Of a stretch of DNA of 41,067 nucleotides, positions 26,094-37,257 are shown in pieces. This DNA comes from Aquisalinus sp. (lineage in GTDB: Bacteria; Pseudomonadota; Alphaproteobacteria; Caulobacterales; Parvularculaceae), in contig JALEGM010000075.1 in assembly GCA_022763145.1 (NCBI GenBank), positions 1 through 41,067 on the forward strand, in the 5' to 3' direction. Under the pieces are notes generated by a model. That model did no database searches. It saw only the letters and a list, made by a program, of their open reading frames with translations, and was not told where the DNA came from. Made by a program: the position numbers and the translations under genes. Position 1 is the first letter of the stretch, and each line of letters begins with the position of its first letter.

Positions 26094-27146
26094 ATGAGAG
26101 GGGACGTTTTGCTGACCGCGATATTGGCGGCAGCTGGCAGTTACCTTATCTGCCGGCTTGCAATTACCCGGGACTGGTTGCCCAACAGGGTTGTTGCACG
26201 CTCCAGCCATACGGAGCCAACGTCACGAGCTGGTGGCATCGCAATCATGGTCAGTTTCGCCGTACTTACATTCTTATTCACCCTGTCTTCTTCAACCATT
26301 GGCACGGACATTCTACCATTACTGGTTTTGAGTATGAGCGCTGCTGCTCTAGGACTTGTGGATGATGTATGGTCGCCCAGTCCGCTGATTAAATTTATCG
26401 GGCAGATTGTGCTGGCAATTATGGCGGCGCTGTTGATTGGTCAAGTCAACACACTGCCACTCCCTCTGTTGGGCGTGATACCGCTTGGGGGGCTAGGATT
26501 TTTTATCACCGTCATCTGGATTGTGGCCTTCATGAACGTGTTCAACTTCATGGATGGTCTGAACGGCATTGCTGGTGGTTGCGCCGTTATTGCCCTTGCG
26601 GCCATGATGCTGGCATGCGCTGCATCAGGACAGAATTCGCTAACCGCAGTTTGCATTGTCGCAGCCGCAGCAATCTGTGGGTTTCTGGTATTGAACGTGC
26701 CAAATGGCAAAATCTTTCTTGGCGACTCGGGTAGTCACGGTATCGGTTTTTTCCTTGCCGCACTGGCGGTTAGCGCAGGCGGAATTGAGGACAGTGCCGG
26801 TTCGGTTGATGCCGTGTTTTTACCGATCATTTTTCTCCCTTTCATTCTCGATGTGACCATCACGCTCATCAATCGTGGCTTGCACGGGGAGAAACTGCAT
26901 GAAGCGCATAAGGAACATATCTATCAGCGCCTGCATCAACGTGGCTTTAGCCATATTCAGGTTGCTGGCCTCTATATGGGCCTGTGCACAATTTCGGCTG
27001 TGATGGCATTCCTCACACAATATCTTGCAGCCAGCCTGAAATTTCTGGCACCACTGGCTCTCACATGTTTTTTTCTGGCTGGTGCACTGATTGTACTCTC
27101 TCACGAGAGTACAACAAAAACATCCTCAGGAAGCGCGCGCGACTGA
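26094..27146 (+). CDS. Glycosyltransferase family 4 (WecA/MraY-like undecaprenyl-phosphate sugar-1-phosphate transferase)
   Basis: RAGGIAIM; LGLVDDVWSPSPLIKFIGQ; NVFNFMDGLNGIAGG; GKIFLGDSGSHGIGFFLA; multi-TM. Confidence 0.92.
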   Translation: MRGDVLLTAILAAAGSYLICRLAITRDWLPNRVVARSSHTEPTSRAGGIAIMVSFAVLTFLFTLSSSTIGTDILPLLVLSMSAAALGLVDDVWSPSPLIKFIGQIVLAIMAALLIGQVNTLPLPLLGVIPLGGLGFFITVIWIVAFMNVFNFMDGLNGIAGGCAVIALAAMMLACAASGQNSLTAVCIVAAAAICGFLVLNVPNGKIFLGDSGSHGIGFFLAALAVSAGGIEDSAGSVDAVFLPIIFLPFILDVTITLINRGLHGEKLHEAHKEHIYQRLHQRGFSHIQVAGLYMGLCTISAVMAFLTQYLAASLKFLAPLALTCFFLAGALIVLSHESTTKTSSGSARD

Positions 27147-28148
27147 GAGATCAGCAAGGTCGGCCAGGGCGCTCGTGACTTTGTTCACAGGTAATTGCTC
27201 AAGGGCAGCCAACGCGTCATCTGCATACTGACGAGCACAATCTAATGTACGATTGATTGTGTTATCTCGCTGCATGAACTCCATGGCCGTTGCAAGGTCA
27301 GCTTCAGTCTGCCTGGTCTCACCAATGGTACGCTCCCAGAAGGCTCTTTCTTCAGGCGTCCGAGCTTCCGCAATGGCATACACAACCGGCAGCGTAATTT
27401 TTCCCTCGCGGAAATCATCACCCACTGTCTTCCCGAGGTCCTGCTCATTACCAGCGTAGTCCAGCGCGTCATCCACAAGCTGATAAGCAATACCAAGATT
27501 AAGGCCGTACTGACGGAAAGCCTGCTCCTCCCGCTCACTGGCGCCAGCTACAACGGCACCAGCTTGCGCTGCAGACGCAAATAATTCTGCCGTTTTTGCC
27601 TTCACCACATCCAGATACATCTCGAATGTCGAAGCAGTGTTCTTTTGTGTGGCCAACTGCAACACTTCGCCTTCGGCAATCACACAGGCAGCCTGAGATA
27701 AAATCTGTAAAACTTTCAGACTGCCGGTTTTCACCATCAATTCGAAAGAACGGGAAAACAGAAAGTCACCGACCAGAACGCTCTCTTTATTACCCAAGAC
27801 GAGATTCGCCGTTTTCAGCCCACGACGCATCTTACTCGCATCAACCACATCATCATGCAGGAGCGTCGCCCCGTGAATCAACTCAACGGCGGCAGCCAGT
27901 GAGATATGATGGTTGCCGGAATACCCAAGCGCTTGTGCGGCGGCGAGTGTCACGACAGGACGAAGGCGTTTGCCGCCAGCATTAATGAGGTGGCCAGCAA
28001 CTTCAGGGATGATCGTGACAGAAGACTGCATATGATCGAGGATCGTTGTGTTGACCCGTTCCAGATCAGCGGCTGTGAGCTCCCGCAGAGCCACAACGGC
28101 ACCGGTAAAATCGCGATCACGCTGAATGCTTTTCGCCGGTTCGCCCAC
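27126..28148 (-). CDS. Polyprenyl synthetase (octaprenyl/decaprenyl diphosphate synthase, IspB-like)
   Basis: GGKRLRPVVTLAAA; LLHDDVVDASKMRRG (FARM-type DDxxD); YQLVDDALDYAG (SARM). Confidence 0.95.
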   Translation of the reverse strand: MGEPAKSIQRDRDFTGAVVALRELTAADLERVNTTILDHMQSSVTIIPEVAGHLINAGGKRLRPVVTLAAAQALGYSGNHHISLAAAVELIHGATLLHDDVVDASKMRRGLKTANLVLGNKESVLVGDFLFSRSFELMVKTGSLKVLQILSQAACVIAEGEVLQLATQKNTASTFEMYLDVVKAKTAELFASAAQAGAVVAGASEREEQAFRQYGLNLGIAYQLVDDALDYAGNEQDLGKTVGDDFREGKITLPVVYAIAEARTPEERAFWERTIGETRQTEADLATAMEFMQRDNTINRTLDCARQYADDALAALEQLPVNKVTSALADLADLSVARAS

Positions 28149-28318
28149 CGCGAAGCTCCTTTTATCTCACTTGGTCATCTTTTCGCAGACTACAATGCAG
28201 GGTGCAATAAGCGAGATCAACACGCACCCGTATTTCAGAATATGGCTGAACAGGCCGGAAAGTCACCTGTTTTCAAAGTATTGTTGCAGCTTGCCGCGAG
28301 CGTACCTACATCGCCAGC

Positions 28319-29185
28319 ATGACAAAATTGACCGATATCCCCCGCAAAGCCTGGGACGCCCTGCCCTTTACCGGCGAACCCAAACCTGTTGTTACCCATC
28401 TGGAGTTGTCTGGCGTGATCGCGGCCTCCAGCCGCACCAGCAAAAGCCTTAACCTGCGCCGCGTTGAAAAGGCACTGGATGAGGCGTTCTCGCCTGAAGG
28501 CCTGAAAGCTGTGGCGCTAAGTGTGAATTCTCCCGGCGGCTCCCCGGTACAGTCACGCCTTATTCTGGACCGGATACGTCTCCTGGCCAAAGAGAAAGAA
28601 GTACCCGTACTGACATTCGTAGAAGATGTGGGTGCTTCAGGCGGCTATATTCTCGCTATCGCAGGCGATGAAGTCTATGCTGATCCCAGTTCGATAGTTG
28701 GCTCCATAGGTGTTATTGGCGGCGGTTTCGGGTTCCCGGAAGCCATCGCGAAACTGGGAATTGAACGACGAATCTACACGGCAGGGGAAAACAAGAGCCA
28801 ACTTGACCCTTTCCAGCCGGAGAACGCGGCTGATGTTGAGCGACATCAGGTACTAATGGATGCCCTGCACGAGATTTTCATTGATCTGGTGAAAGAACGG
28901 CGCGGAGAGAAACTGACCACGGAAAAAGACATCTTCAATGGTGAGTACTGGCACGCGGAAGCTGCACGTAATTATGGGCTGATTGATGAAATCGGTGATT
29001 TACGCAGCGTGCTGAAACGGAAATACGGGGATGATGTGAAAATCAAACGCATCGAAACCGATGAACGCAGTCTCATTCAGAAGCTGTTAGCGCGTGGGCC
29101 AGTAATGCCTTCTGCTTTGGTAAGTGCAGATGAGATTGTCGATACGCTGGAAACCCGAACCACGTGGTCGCGATTCGGGCTTTAA
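28319..29185 (+). CDS. S49 family (SppA-like) peptidase
   Basis: SVNSPGGSPVQSRLI; FVEDVGASGGYILAIAGDEVYADPSSIVGSIGVIGGGFG. Confidence 0.93.
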   Translation: MTKLTDIPRKAWDALPFTGEPKPVVTHLELSGVIAASSRTSKSLNLRRVEKALDEAFSPEGLKAVALSVNSPGGSPVQSRLILDRIRLLAKEKEVPVLTFVEDVGASGGYILAIAGDEVYADPSSIVGSIGVIGGGFGFPEAIAKLGIERRIYTAGENKSQLDPFQPENAADVERHQVLMDALHEIFIDLVKERRGEKLTTEKDIFNGEYWHAEAARNYGLIDEIGDLRSVLKRKYGDDVKIKRIETDERSLIQKLLARGPVMPSALVSADEIVDTLETRTTWSRFGL

Positions 29186-29196
29186 ACGAGAATGAG

Positions 29197-29640
29197 CTAG
29201 TCCAGAGGCGGTATGCGCAGAACCTGGCCGGGATAAATCTTGTCCGGGTCAGACAGGAGTGGCTTGTTTGCCTCGAAAATCTCCGGATATTTCATGGCAT
29301 CGCCGTAAAACTCTTTAGCAATTTTCGAGAGAGTGTCGCCAGATTTGACCTCATACATTTTAGCCTCCGGCGCCGCTTCTGCGACCTCAATCTTTGATTC
29401 GACCTCCTCAACACCGGCATTGTTGCCAGCGGCGATGATCGCTTTTTCTGCGTCGGCCTGAGTTTTAGCCTTGCCGCTAATGACAACCTTACCCTCTTCT
29501 TTTTCCTCGACATTGATCTCCTCAACGTCGAGTTCTTTCACCTTGTCGTCCTTTGCGAATTTGTCCTTGATGGCATCAGCGATATTGCCACCAACATTGC
29601 GCAAGGCGTCGCCTGCAGCCTTTGGAAATTTGAAAAACAT
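29197..29640 (-). CDS. BON-LysM protein (Kbp/YgaU-like)
   Basis: BON-like VVISGKAKTQADAEKAIIAAGNNAGVEEVESKIEV followed by LysM YEVKSGDTLSKIAKEFYGDAMKYPEIFEANKPLLSDPDKIYPGQVLRIPPLD; RBS gaggatcag upstream of ATG 29640. Confidence 0.9.
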   Translation of the reverse strand: MFFKFPKAAGDALRNVGGNIADAIKDKFAKDDKVKELDVEEINVEEKEEGKVVISGKAKTQADAEKAIIAAGNNAGVEEVESKIEVAEAAPEAKMYEVKSGDTLSKIAKEFYGDAMKYPEIFEANKPLLSDPDKIYPGQVLRIPPLD

Positions 29641-29829
29641 CTGATCCTCCTCGTGATGTGCGGGGTTAGAGCAATCTTTGTGCTCTACCCTTAAATTGAT
29701 GGCGTGTTCGCGGAGAAACAGCAACGGCTGACCCGCTTTTGGATCAGCTTCACTTGCCACAGTTTAATCCCCAGTGGCTGGTGCTGTTTCCCCAAAAATG
29801 GTATAAATGACTAAGAAGGAGATTCAGGC

Positions 29830-30039
29830 ATGTCCGCTATCACCACGATCATTGCTACGGCCGCAGCGACCCTTGGTGCCGCTGCAGCGGTCCGCCATGT
29901 GCGCAAACGTATCGGCAAGTTCGAGGACGCCTTGCGCGACGCCCGGCGCAAAGCCGAAGGCAAGGTCGATAACGACGTGCTGGAGTTTGAGAAAAACCCG
30001 GAAACTGGCACTTATGTCGCCAAGGACAGCCAAACCTGA
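29830..30039 (+). CDS. Small hypothetical protein (69 aa)
   Basis: RBS aaggagattcaggc; N-terminal hydrophobic then charged helix MSAITTIIATAAATLGAAAAVRHVRKRIGKFEDALRDARRKAEG. Confidence 0.65.
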   Translation: MSAITTIIATAAATLGAAAAVRHVRKRIGKFEDALRDARRKAEGKVDNDVLEFEKNPETGTYVAKDSQT

Positions 30040-30139
30040 AGCGACAACAAGGACGTCTGTCGGACAGATTTCTTTTGCACTTCCCGGGCGCGCACTCTAG
30101 GTTCGCTCAACTACAAACAAGCAAAAATCAAGCCCGGGA

Positions 30140-30661
30140 ATGAGTGAAACGCTCCCGCCGTCTACTGGTCGGCAAATCGCCTTTATTGATCTTGAAGCCT
30201 CCGGCCTTGGCCCGAAATCCTGGCCAATCGAGGTCGGCTGGGGATTCCATGGCTGGCCAGCGCGGTCGATGCTGGTGAAACCACACGCCTCATGGTCACT
30301 GGAGGCTTGGGAAAAAACGGCTGAAGAATTGCACAGGATTTCTCCCGATACGCTTGTGCGCCAGGGCACTGCCCCACTAGAGGTCGCGCTGGTACTCAAC
30401 GCGGCCTTTGCGAATGCAGATGTTTATTCAGATGCGCCAAGCTTTGACGGTTTCTGGCTCTATCGCCTGTATGAAGCCGCCGGCGTGCGGGCGAATTTCA
30501 GGCTGCACAATATCGCATCTCTGATCAGTACCGTGACAGATGCCACTCCAGAGGACCTTTTTGCCAAGGCAAATGAACAGGAGCCGCATACGCATCGCGC
30601 CGAGCAGGATGTGCGCCAATTGCAGCTCGTTTACGAACTGGCTCTGCAGGAACGCCGATGA
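30140..30661 (+). CDS. DEDD-type 3'-5' exonuclease-like protein
   Basis: IAFIDLEASGLGPKSWPIEVGWG (ExoI); LHNIASLISTV...HRAEQDVRQLQLVYEL (ExoIII). Confidence 0.8.
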   Translation: MSETLPPSTGRQIAFIDLEASGLGPKSWPIEVGWGFHGWPARSMLVKPHASWSLEAWEKTAEELHRISPDTLVRQGTAPLEVALVLNAAFANADVYSDAPSFDGFWLYRLYEAAGVRANFRLHNIASLISTVTDATPEDLFAKANEQEPHTHRAEQDVRQLQLVYELALQERR

Positions 30662-31545
30662 CTGCACCTATACACGACACAGCGCAGCTGGATGCACGAG
30701 GCGGCATACTTGCATTAAGGCGCTGGCCCGATACAGGCAAACCCCCTTTGTTATTTGTCCACGCAACTGGCATGTGCGCCAGTGTCTATCGTCAATTTCT
30801 TACTCCGCTATCGGATCAGTATGAGATTACGGCACCTGACATGCGCGGACACGGCTTAACCAATTTACCTGCGGATCCATCGAGCCTGCGTAGCTGGCAT
30901 GTTTACGCCGAAGATCTGGAACAGTATCTGTTGTCGCAACCTCAGCCCGAGGAAGGCTGGCGACTAATGGGACACTCCATGGGAGCAGCGACGAGCCTGC
31001 TCGTTGCCGCAAGAGGTAAAATAAAAGTTTCACGCCTTGTGCTGATTGAGCCAGTCATCATACCAGATTGGACCCGGCTCATCGCCATGTCACCACTGCA
31101 ACCTATACTGCGCAACTGGTTCCCCATTGCCCGACAGGCTGCACAACGCCGAGCAAACTGGCCAGACCGCCAAACAGCTCTTGCCACATACGGCCGCAAA
31201 GGCTTTTTCAGTAGCTGGGCACCGGGTGTACTGGAAGATTATCTCGAGGACGGTTTGAAACAGGGTACAGAAAGCATGACGCTTTCCTGTACGCCTGCCT
31301 GGGAAAGCGCGACTTTTGCCGCTCAAGGGCAAAATGTCTGGCGGGCTTTTGACAAAGTTCTGCAAAATGGCCTCACCCAAGTGCATGTCTTTATTGCAGA
31401 ACACGCCTCCACAGTGATGGCTTCGTCCAGAGTAAGGTTGGAGAAGCGTCAGATCGGCACGACCTTTTTACCCGGTGCAAGTCACCTTGTGCCTATGGAG
31501 CAGCCGGAAAGTTTAGCCGCCCTCGCGGCGGAACAGCTTGCCTAA
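30658..31545 (+). CDS. Alpha/beta hydrolase
   Basis: PPLLFVHATGMCASVYRQFL; LMGHSMGAATSLLVA nucleophile elbow; GASHLVPMEQPESLA; ATGA overlap with the preceding gene. Confidence 0.9.
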   Translation: MTAPIHDTAQLDARGGILALRRWPDTGKPPLLFVHATGMCASVYRQFLTPLSDQYEITAPDMRGHGLTNLPADPSSLRSWHVYAEDLEQYLLSQPQPEEGWRLMGHSMGAATSLLVAARGKIKVSRLVLIEPVIIPDWTRLIAMSPLQPILRNWFPIARQAAQRRANWPDRQTALATYGRKGFFSSWAPGVLEDYLEDGLKQGTESMTLSCTPAWESATFAAQGQNVWRAFDKVLQNGLTQVHVFIAEHASTVMASSRVRLEKRQIGTTFLPGASHLVPMEQPESLAALAAEQLA

Positions 31546-31665
31546 TAGCGGAGACCTGTCATGTCTGGTGCCAGTACGAGAAAAAGTTGGACGCAAGTTT
31601 GCTTTTTGCTAAGAGCCAGCGTCATACAATAATTAGCTGAAATAGCTTTATCGGAGAAGAAACCA

Positions 31666-32466
31666 ATGAGTGAAGTGCCCCCAGTGGCTGATACCCCACA
31701 AATCGAAGGCAAAATGTTCCTGTTCCGGAAACCGGAATTGCTGACGAAAGAAGCCCACGGTTCAATGGGTGTCAAACGCCCGAAGCGCCCATTTGCATTC
31801 TGTGAAGGTGTGCGCGCGGTGCCTTTGACGATTTCAGAGATCGCCCTGGCGCAAAAGCATTACCCGATCATTTTTGCGGATGAGAAGAACCCGATGCCAA
31901 TGGCTGTGGTTGGCCTGATTGATGACATCAATCTTTTCGTCGATGGCAAAGGGGAGTGGGAGCAGAATTGCTATATCCCTGGGTATGTTCGCCGCTATCC
32001 ATTCGCTCTGGCCAGTGACCAGAATTCTGATCGCATGGCGATTGTGGTCGACGTTGAATATGAAGGCATCACCAAGAGACCTGACGCCAAGTTCTTCGAC
32101 AAGGATGAGCCTTCTGAAGAAACAAAACGCGTTATGGAGTACTGCTCGAATTATGAGCGTGATCGCCTCACAACGCAGCAATTCGCGCAAGCCCTGGCTG
32201 GATACGATCTTCTCGCAACACAGGTCGCTCAGTTCACACCGGAAGGCAGTGACCCGCTACCTTTTGCCCAGTATATTGGTGTCGAGGAAAAACGCCTGAC
32301 TGAGCTTGCTGACGACAAATATCTTGAGCTGCGCAAGTCCAACATCCTGCCCATCCTGTACGCTCAACTGATGTCTATGGCGAACTGGCGCACAATCATG
32401 GATCGCCGCGTCCGCCGCCATGATCTGCAACCTGACCAGATCCTGAAGCCGCTTCCAAAACAGTAG
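31666..32466 (+). CDS. SapC family protein
   Basis: FCEGVRAVPLTISEIALAQKHYPIIFADEKNPMPMAVVGL...GEWEQNCYIPGYVRRYPFALA. Confidence 0.9.
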   Translation: MSEVPPVADTPQIEGKMFLFRKPELLTKEAHGSMGVKRPKRPFAFCEGVRAVPLTISEIALAQKHYPIIFADEKNPMPMAVVGLIDDINLFVDGKGEWEQNCYIPGYVRRYPFALASDQNSDRMAIVVDVEYEGITKRPDAKFFDKDEPSEETKRVMEYCSNYERDRLTTQQFAQALAGYDLLATQVAQFTPEGSDPLPFAQYIGVEEKRLTELADDKYLELRKSNILPILYAQLMSMANWRTIMDRRVRRHDLQPDQILKPLPKQ

Positions 32467-32490
32467 GCTTTTACAGGCATAATTCTGTTC

Positions 32491-32525
32491 AAAGGCCGTA
32501 CCGGCAAGAGGTGCGGCCTTTTTCG
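32491..32525 (+). terminator. Rho-independent terminator after the SapC gene
   Basis: aaaggccgtaccggcaagaggtgcggccttttt. Confidence 0.7.
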
Positions 32526-32604
32526 TATCATAACAACACTGCGAGGCTTAATGCTAAGCTATGGTCTTCTATGGTTGTTTGCGCCAAATACGCTTGGAAT
32601 AAAC

Positions 32605-34803
32605 ATGGATAGCGTAATGCAGCGGTTTTCTCTTTTTCTAGCTCTTGTATTCACAGCCCTGTCACTGGCTGTAACACCCGGCGCGCGGGCACAGGCAGTC
32701 TCTTCTGAGGTAACCACGGGTAATGCGGTCAGCCAGTTTTTCAGTGAAAAGGCGGGGATTGCCCCGGGCGAGACTATTCTGGTGGGTTTTCACCAAAAGC
32801 TGCGCGAGGGCTGGCATGTCTATTGGGTAAATCCGGGCGAATCCGGCCTGCCCCTTGACTTGCGCTGGACCGCGCCTGAGGGCTTTATTACCAGCGAGCC
32901 ACTCTACCCCCTGCCGCATCGCCTGCCGCTTGAGACACTTGTCAATTATGGCCATGAGGGCGAGCCGACATTCCTTGTCGAATTGACGGCACCAGAAACG
33001 GCACAGCCTAACACGATTGCTGAATTTCAGATTAAGGCGACATGGCTGATCTGTGCTGACATCTGCATTCCTGAAAGCGGTGACTTTACCCTCAGCATAC
33101 CGGTTGTCGCAGAGCCGACAGGACAGGACCCCCAAGGCTTCCCGATTATTGAGAATGCGAAACTGGATCAGCCGGTTGAAGCTGATTTCACAGCGGGTGT
33201 ATTTGATTTCGACGGCAGACCAGTTCTTCATCTAGATACAGATCAGTTCGATGAAGACAGCGATATCCATTACTTCCCGTATATTGTGGACATGGTGGAT
33301 GCTTCCGGCCCGGAGGATGTCACCAGCGCCGGTGAAGGGCTGAGCATCTCATTTGACGCCGGGTTCCTGTATGATCCAGCCACAATCGAAAACCTTGATG
33401 GTGTACTGACAGTCGGCAAGGGCCGATCCATCCGTGGCTATGTCATTTCCGCGCCGAAGCGCAGTACGCCAGATAACACTGCCACCAGACTGACAATAGC
33501 TAATCCTGCTTCTGCGGCCCCTGGCACAGCCTCTAGAAGCACTGTCCCGGGTTCTTCTCAACAACCTGCTGCTGGACTGTTCGGCATTCTCTGGTTGGCA
33601 TTTCTTGGCGGTATCATTCTCAACATCATGCCATGTGTCTTCCCGGTCGTTTTCCTGAAAGCAGCACATCTTGCAAAAGCAGCACACGAAGAACGTGCTG
33701 CCATTCGTCTGCAGGGAATGTTCTACACGCTCGGTGTTCTGATTACTTTTGTGGCTCTTGCAGGCGTGTTGATAGCCCTGCGCGCAGGTGGCGAGCAGAT
33801 TGGCTGGGGCTTCCACTTGCAATCCCCGATTGTAGTGTCATTATTTGCGGTCGTCATTTTCCTGGTCGGTCTTAATCTTGCTGGTCTCTTTGAGATTGGT
33901 ACCAGCCTGCAGGGCGTTGGTAATGATCTCGCAGGCAAAGGCGGCAACTCTGGGGCATTCTTTACAGGGCTTCTCGCTGTTGCAGTTGCGGCGCCTTGCA
34001 TTGGACCGTTTCTGGGTGTGCCCGTCGGCTTTGCCCTGACCCAACCCGCCGCAATTGGCCTGGCCGTGTTTGCGGTGATGGGATTGGGACTCGCCCTGCC
34101 CTATCTGTTGATATCGCTGATACCAGGGCTTGCCTCACTCTTGCCGAAACCCGGTGCATGGATGGAAACATTCAAGCAGATCCTGTCTTTCGCCATGTTC
34201 GCCACCCTGATCTGGCTTATCTGGACCTTGACCCTGCAGGCAGGACCGGACGGTCTTGTGCTACTGTTGATCGCACTTCTTCTGGTAGGCTTCACGGCCT
34301 GGGCATTCGGGCGTAGCCAAAGAACGCAAAGCGGTTGGGTTTCGAGAGGCCTTGCTGTGGTCTCCATCATTGCCGCTTTTGTCATCATCAGTGACATTGA
34401 GCCACAAAAGCAGACCGCTTTGTCCGCAAGCACAGCTCCCGGTGAAGGTGATCTGACGGAACTGCCAACTGCAATTTTCAGCACGGCCACACTGGAGAAC
34501 TACCGGGCGGCCGGTACGCCGGTCTTTATCGACTTTACAGCTGCCTGGTGCGTCACGTGCCAGGTAAACAAGCAGCGCGTTCTCACCCGTCCGCCGGTCG
34601 TCGAGGCCTTTCACGAAAAGGGCGTCATCTATATGGTTGCAGACTGGACCCTGCAGGACCCGGAAATCACTCAAGCCCTTGAAGAACAAGGAAGATCTGG
34701 TGTGCCGCTTTACCTCTATTATGCACCCGATGCAGAACAGCCAGAGGTGCTCCCGCAATTGTTATCCATTGACCTGATGCTGGAGACCTTCTCTGGGCTA
34801 TAA
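32605..34803 (+). CDS. DsbD/ScsB-like protein-disulfide reductase with C-terminal thioredoxin domain
   Basis: N-terminal DsbD-alpha-like region; TM core LGGIILNIMPCVFPVVFLKA and VAAPCIGPFLGVPVG; C-terminal FIDFTAAWCVTCQVNKQRVL. Upstream in-frame ATG at 32551 also present. Confidence 0.92.
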   Translation: MDSVMQRFSLFLALVFTALSLAVTPGARAQAVSSEVTTGNAVSQFFSEKAGIAPGETILVGFHQKLREGWHVYWVNPGESGLPLDLRWTAPEGFITSEPLYPLPHRLPLETLVNYGHEGEPTFLVELTAPETAQPNTIAEFQIKATWLICADICIPESGDFTLSIPVVAEPTGQDPQGFPIIENAKLDQPVEADFTAGVFDFDGRPVLHLDTDQFDEDSDIHYFPYIVDMVDASGPEDVTSAGEGLSISFDAGFLYDPATIENLDGVLTVGKGRSIRGYVISAPKRSTPDNTATRLTIANPASAAPGTASRSTVPGSSQQPAAGLFGILWLAFLGGIILNIMPCVFPVVFLKAAHLAKAAHEERAAIRLQGMFYTLGVLITFVALAGVLIALRAGGEQIGWGFHLQSPIVVSLFAVVIFLVGLNLAGLFEIGTSLQGVGNDLAGKGGNSGAFFTGLLAVAVAAPCIGPFLGVPVGFALTQPAAIGLAVFAVMGLGLALPYLLISLIPGLASLLPKPGAWMETFKQILSFAMFATLIWLIWTLTLQAGPDGLVLLLIALLLVGFTAWAFGRSQRTQSGWVSRGLAVVSIIAAFVIISDIEPQKQTALSASTAPGEGDLTELPTAIFSTATLENYRAAGTPVFIDFTAAWCVTCQVNKQRVLTRPPVVEAFHEKGVIYMVADWTLQDPEITQALEEQGRSGVPLYLYYAPDAEQPEVLPQLLSIDLMLETFSGL

Positions 34804-34829
34804 TGAATAAATCGAAACAGGAGTTCACG

Positions 34830-35438
34830 ATGAAAACCACTGCTATTGCCCTTGGCCTGACAGCATTTGTTGCTTTCGCACCTGCTAGCGCGACCCCTAC
34901 TGTAGGCGAAGCCATGCCTGCTTTTGACGAAGTTTCAATCGACGGCGTTGCCCTGAATAACGAAACCCTTGCTGATACAGTTTATGTTCTTGAATGGACG
35001 AACCACGACTGCCCATTTGTGCGCAAACATTATGACGCAGAGCGCGCTAACATGCAGAACACGCAAGGTGCTTCTGTTGATGCGGGCGCTGTATGGATTT
35101 CTGTGATCTCCTCTGCACCCGGCAAGCAGGGGCACGTATCTGTTGAGGAAGCACGCAACCTAACGACTTCTCGCGGTGCAAAACCAACCCACATTATCCT
35201 CGATGAAGATGGCAATATGGGGAAAGCTTTTGATGCCAAAACAACACCACATATGTATGTCGCCGATCGCACTGGCACTCTACGCTATGCTGGTGCCATA
35301 GACTCAATCCGCTCTGCCAACCCCGCTGATATTGATACAGCAGAAAATTATGTCCTGGCAGCGGTAAACAGCGTAGTCGCCGGTAAGGAAGTCGCCAACA
35401 AGCAAAGCACCCCTTATGGCTGCGCTGTAAAATACTGA
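34830..35438 (+). CDS. Exported redoxin/thioredoxin-like protein
   Basis: Signal peptide MKTTAIALGLTAFVAFAPASA; VLEWTNHDCPFVRKHYDAERANMQ; TTPHMYVADRTGTLRYAGAIDS. Confidence 0.88.
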   Translation: MKTTAIALGLTAFVAFAPASATPTVGEAMPAFDEVSIDGVALNNETLADTVYVLEWTNHDCPFVRKHYDAERANMQNTQGASVDAGAVWISVISSAPGKQGHVSVEEARNLTTSRGAKPTHIILDEDGNMGKAFDAKTTPHMYVADRTGTLRYAGAIDSIRSANPADIDTAENYVLAAVNSVVAGKEVANKQSTPYGCAVKY

Positions 35439-35468
35439 TAACGGCCTGACCAGATCAGAAATGACAAA

Positions 35469-35494
35469 CCCCGGCCGTGATGCCGGGGTTTTTT
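35469..35494 (+). terminator. Rho-independent terminator
   Basis: CCCCGGC-cgtgat-GCCGGGG followed by TTTTTT. Confidence 0.92.
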
Positions 35495-35566
35495 ATATTT
35501 GGTGACACACTGCGCCCCTGTATATCTCAATGAAATATACAAGCTGCCAAGAACAAAGGCCAGAAT

Positions 35567-37240
35567 ATGACTTTTTCATCACCGGATCAAAGCCCCGCCT
35601 GGCGCGCCTTGTCAGACCTTGCTGCCCAGTCCTCGAGCCTGAACCTTACGCGCCTCTTCGAGACTGACCCGACACGGGCAGAGCGGTATTCGATTGAGGC
35701 AGCCGGCCTGGTTGTCGACTATTCAAAAAATCTCATTACAGATGAAATTCTTGAACAACTAATTGCCTTAGCTGCCGACACGGGCCTTGAAGAACGACGC
35801 GACGAGATGTTTGCTGGTACAAAGATCAATGAAACGGAGAACCGATCCGTTCTTCATGTCGCCTTGCGCGATAAAGCAGAGAACAAATATCTCGTCGATG
35901 GCTCAGATATTATGCCACTGATACAGGCTGAATTAAGCCGTATTAAGGATTTCTGTGACCGCATACATTCAGGCCACTTTACCGGCTATACCGGCAAGCC
36001 GCTCAACACAGTCGTCAATATTGGTATCGGCGGTTCCGACTTAGGGCCTGTGATGGTGACAGATGCTCTAACGCCTTATGGTATTGAGGGCCGACAGACG
36101 CATTTTGTCTCTAATGTTGATGGCACACACCTAATTGAAGTTGTGAATAAAATTGATCCGGAGACAGCCCTTTTTGTCATCGCTTCCAAGACATTCACTA
36201 CGCAGGAAACCATGACCAATGCGACCTCGGCACGGGACTGGTTCCTCGACACTGGTGCAGAGGCCTCTGATGTCGCGAAACACTTCATCGCCCTTTCGAC
36301 CAATGCGGAGGCCGTCGGCAAATTTGGTATTGATACAGCCAATATGTTCCGCTTCTGGGACTGGGTCGGCGGGCGTTATTCCCTGTGGTCAGTCATCGGT
36401 ATGCCGATTGCCCTGCAAATCGGGTTTGAAAATTTCACAAAGCTACTCGCTGGTGCGCGGGAGATGGACAGCCACTTTGAAAACGAACCACTCCATGCCA
36501 ACCTGCCGGCGCTACTCGCTTTGATCGGCATCTGGCACAGGAACTTTCTGGATATTGGCGCCCATGCTGTTCTGCCTTATGACCAGTATCTGCATCGCCT
36601 GCCAGCTTATCTTCAGCAAGCTGACATGGAATCAAATGGTAAATCGGTGACACGCAAAGGTAATGCTACTTCTTACGCTACCGGGCCTGTTATTTTTGGT
36701 GAGCCTGGCACGAATGGCCAACACGCTTTTTATCAACTCATCCATCAAGGTACGGATGTCATTTCCGCAGATTTTATTGCGCCTGCGATTAGCCATAATG
36801 AGACTGGCGATCACCACAGGAAGCTGCTGGCTAACTTTCTGGCACAACCTGAAGCACTAATGCGTGGCAAGCCCCTTGAACAGGTTGTCGCTGAATTATC
36901 CGCCAGCGGTGCAAGTGATGATGAAATTGAGCGAATTGCACCACACAGAAAGTTTCCCGGCAACCGCCCCACCACTTCCATCCTGATGAAGAAGCTGACA
37001 CCAGAGACACTTGGCGCCTTGATTGCCTTTTATGAGCATAAAATATTCTGCCAGGGACATATTTGGGGCATAAATTCCTTCGATCAGTGGGGCGTTGAAT
37101 TGGGCAAGATTCTGGCAAAAAATATCCTGCCGGAATTGAGTGATATTGGTGAAGAAAAACCAACCGCACACCAGCATGACAGCTCAACTTCAACACTTAT
37201 TGACCGCATCAACCAGATACGAAAAGATGCAGATTCCTGA
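35567..37240 (+). CDS. pgi: Glucose-6-phosphate isomerase
   Basis: [90 protein letters not shown]. Confidence 0.97.
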   Translation: MTFSSPDQSPAWRALSDLAAQSSSLNLTRLFETDPTRAERYSIEAAGLVVDYSKNLITDEILEQLIALAADTGLEERRDEMFAGTKINETENRSVLHVALRDKAENKYLVDGSDIMPLIQAELSRIKDFCDRIHSGHFTGYTGKPLNTVVNIGIGGSDLGPVMVTDALTPYGIEGRQTHFVSNVDGTHLIEVVNKIDPETALFVIASKTFTTQETMTNATSARDWFLDTGAEASDVAKHFIALSTNAEAVGKFGIDTANMFRFWDWVGGRYSLWSVIGMPIALQIGFENFTKLLAGAREMDSHFENEPLHANLPALLALIGIWHRNFLDIGAHAVLPYDQYLHRLPAYLQQADMESNGKSVTRKGNATSYATGPVIFGEPGTNGQHAFYQLIHQGTDVISADFIAPAISHNETGDHHRKLLANFLAQPEALMRGKPLEQVVAELSASGASDDEIERIAPHRKFPGNRPTTSILMKKLTPETLGALIAFYEHKIFCQGHIWGINSFDQWGVELGKILAKNILPELSDIGEEKPTAHQHDSSTSTLIDRINQIRKDADS

Positions 37241-37257
37241 ATGAAAGTAGTCTGTTT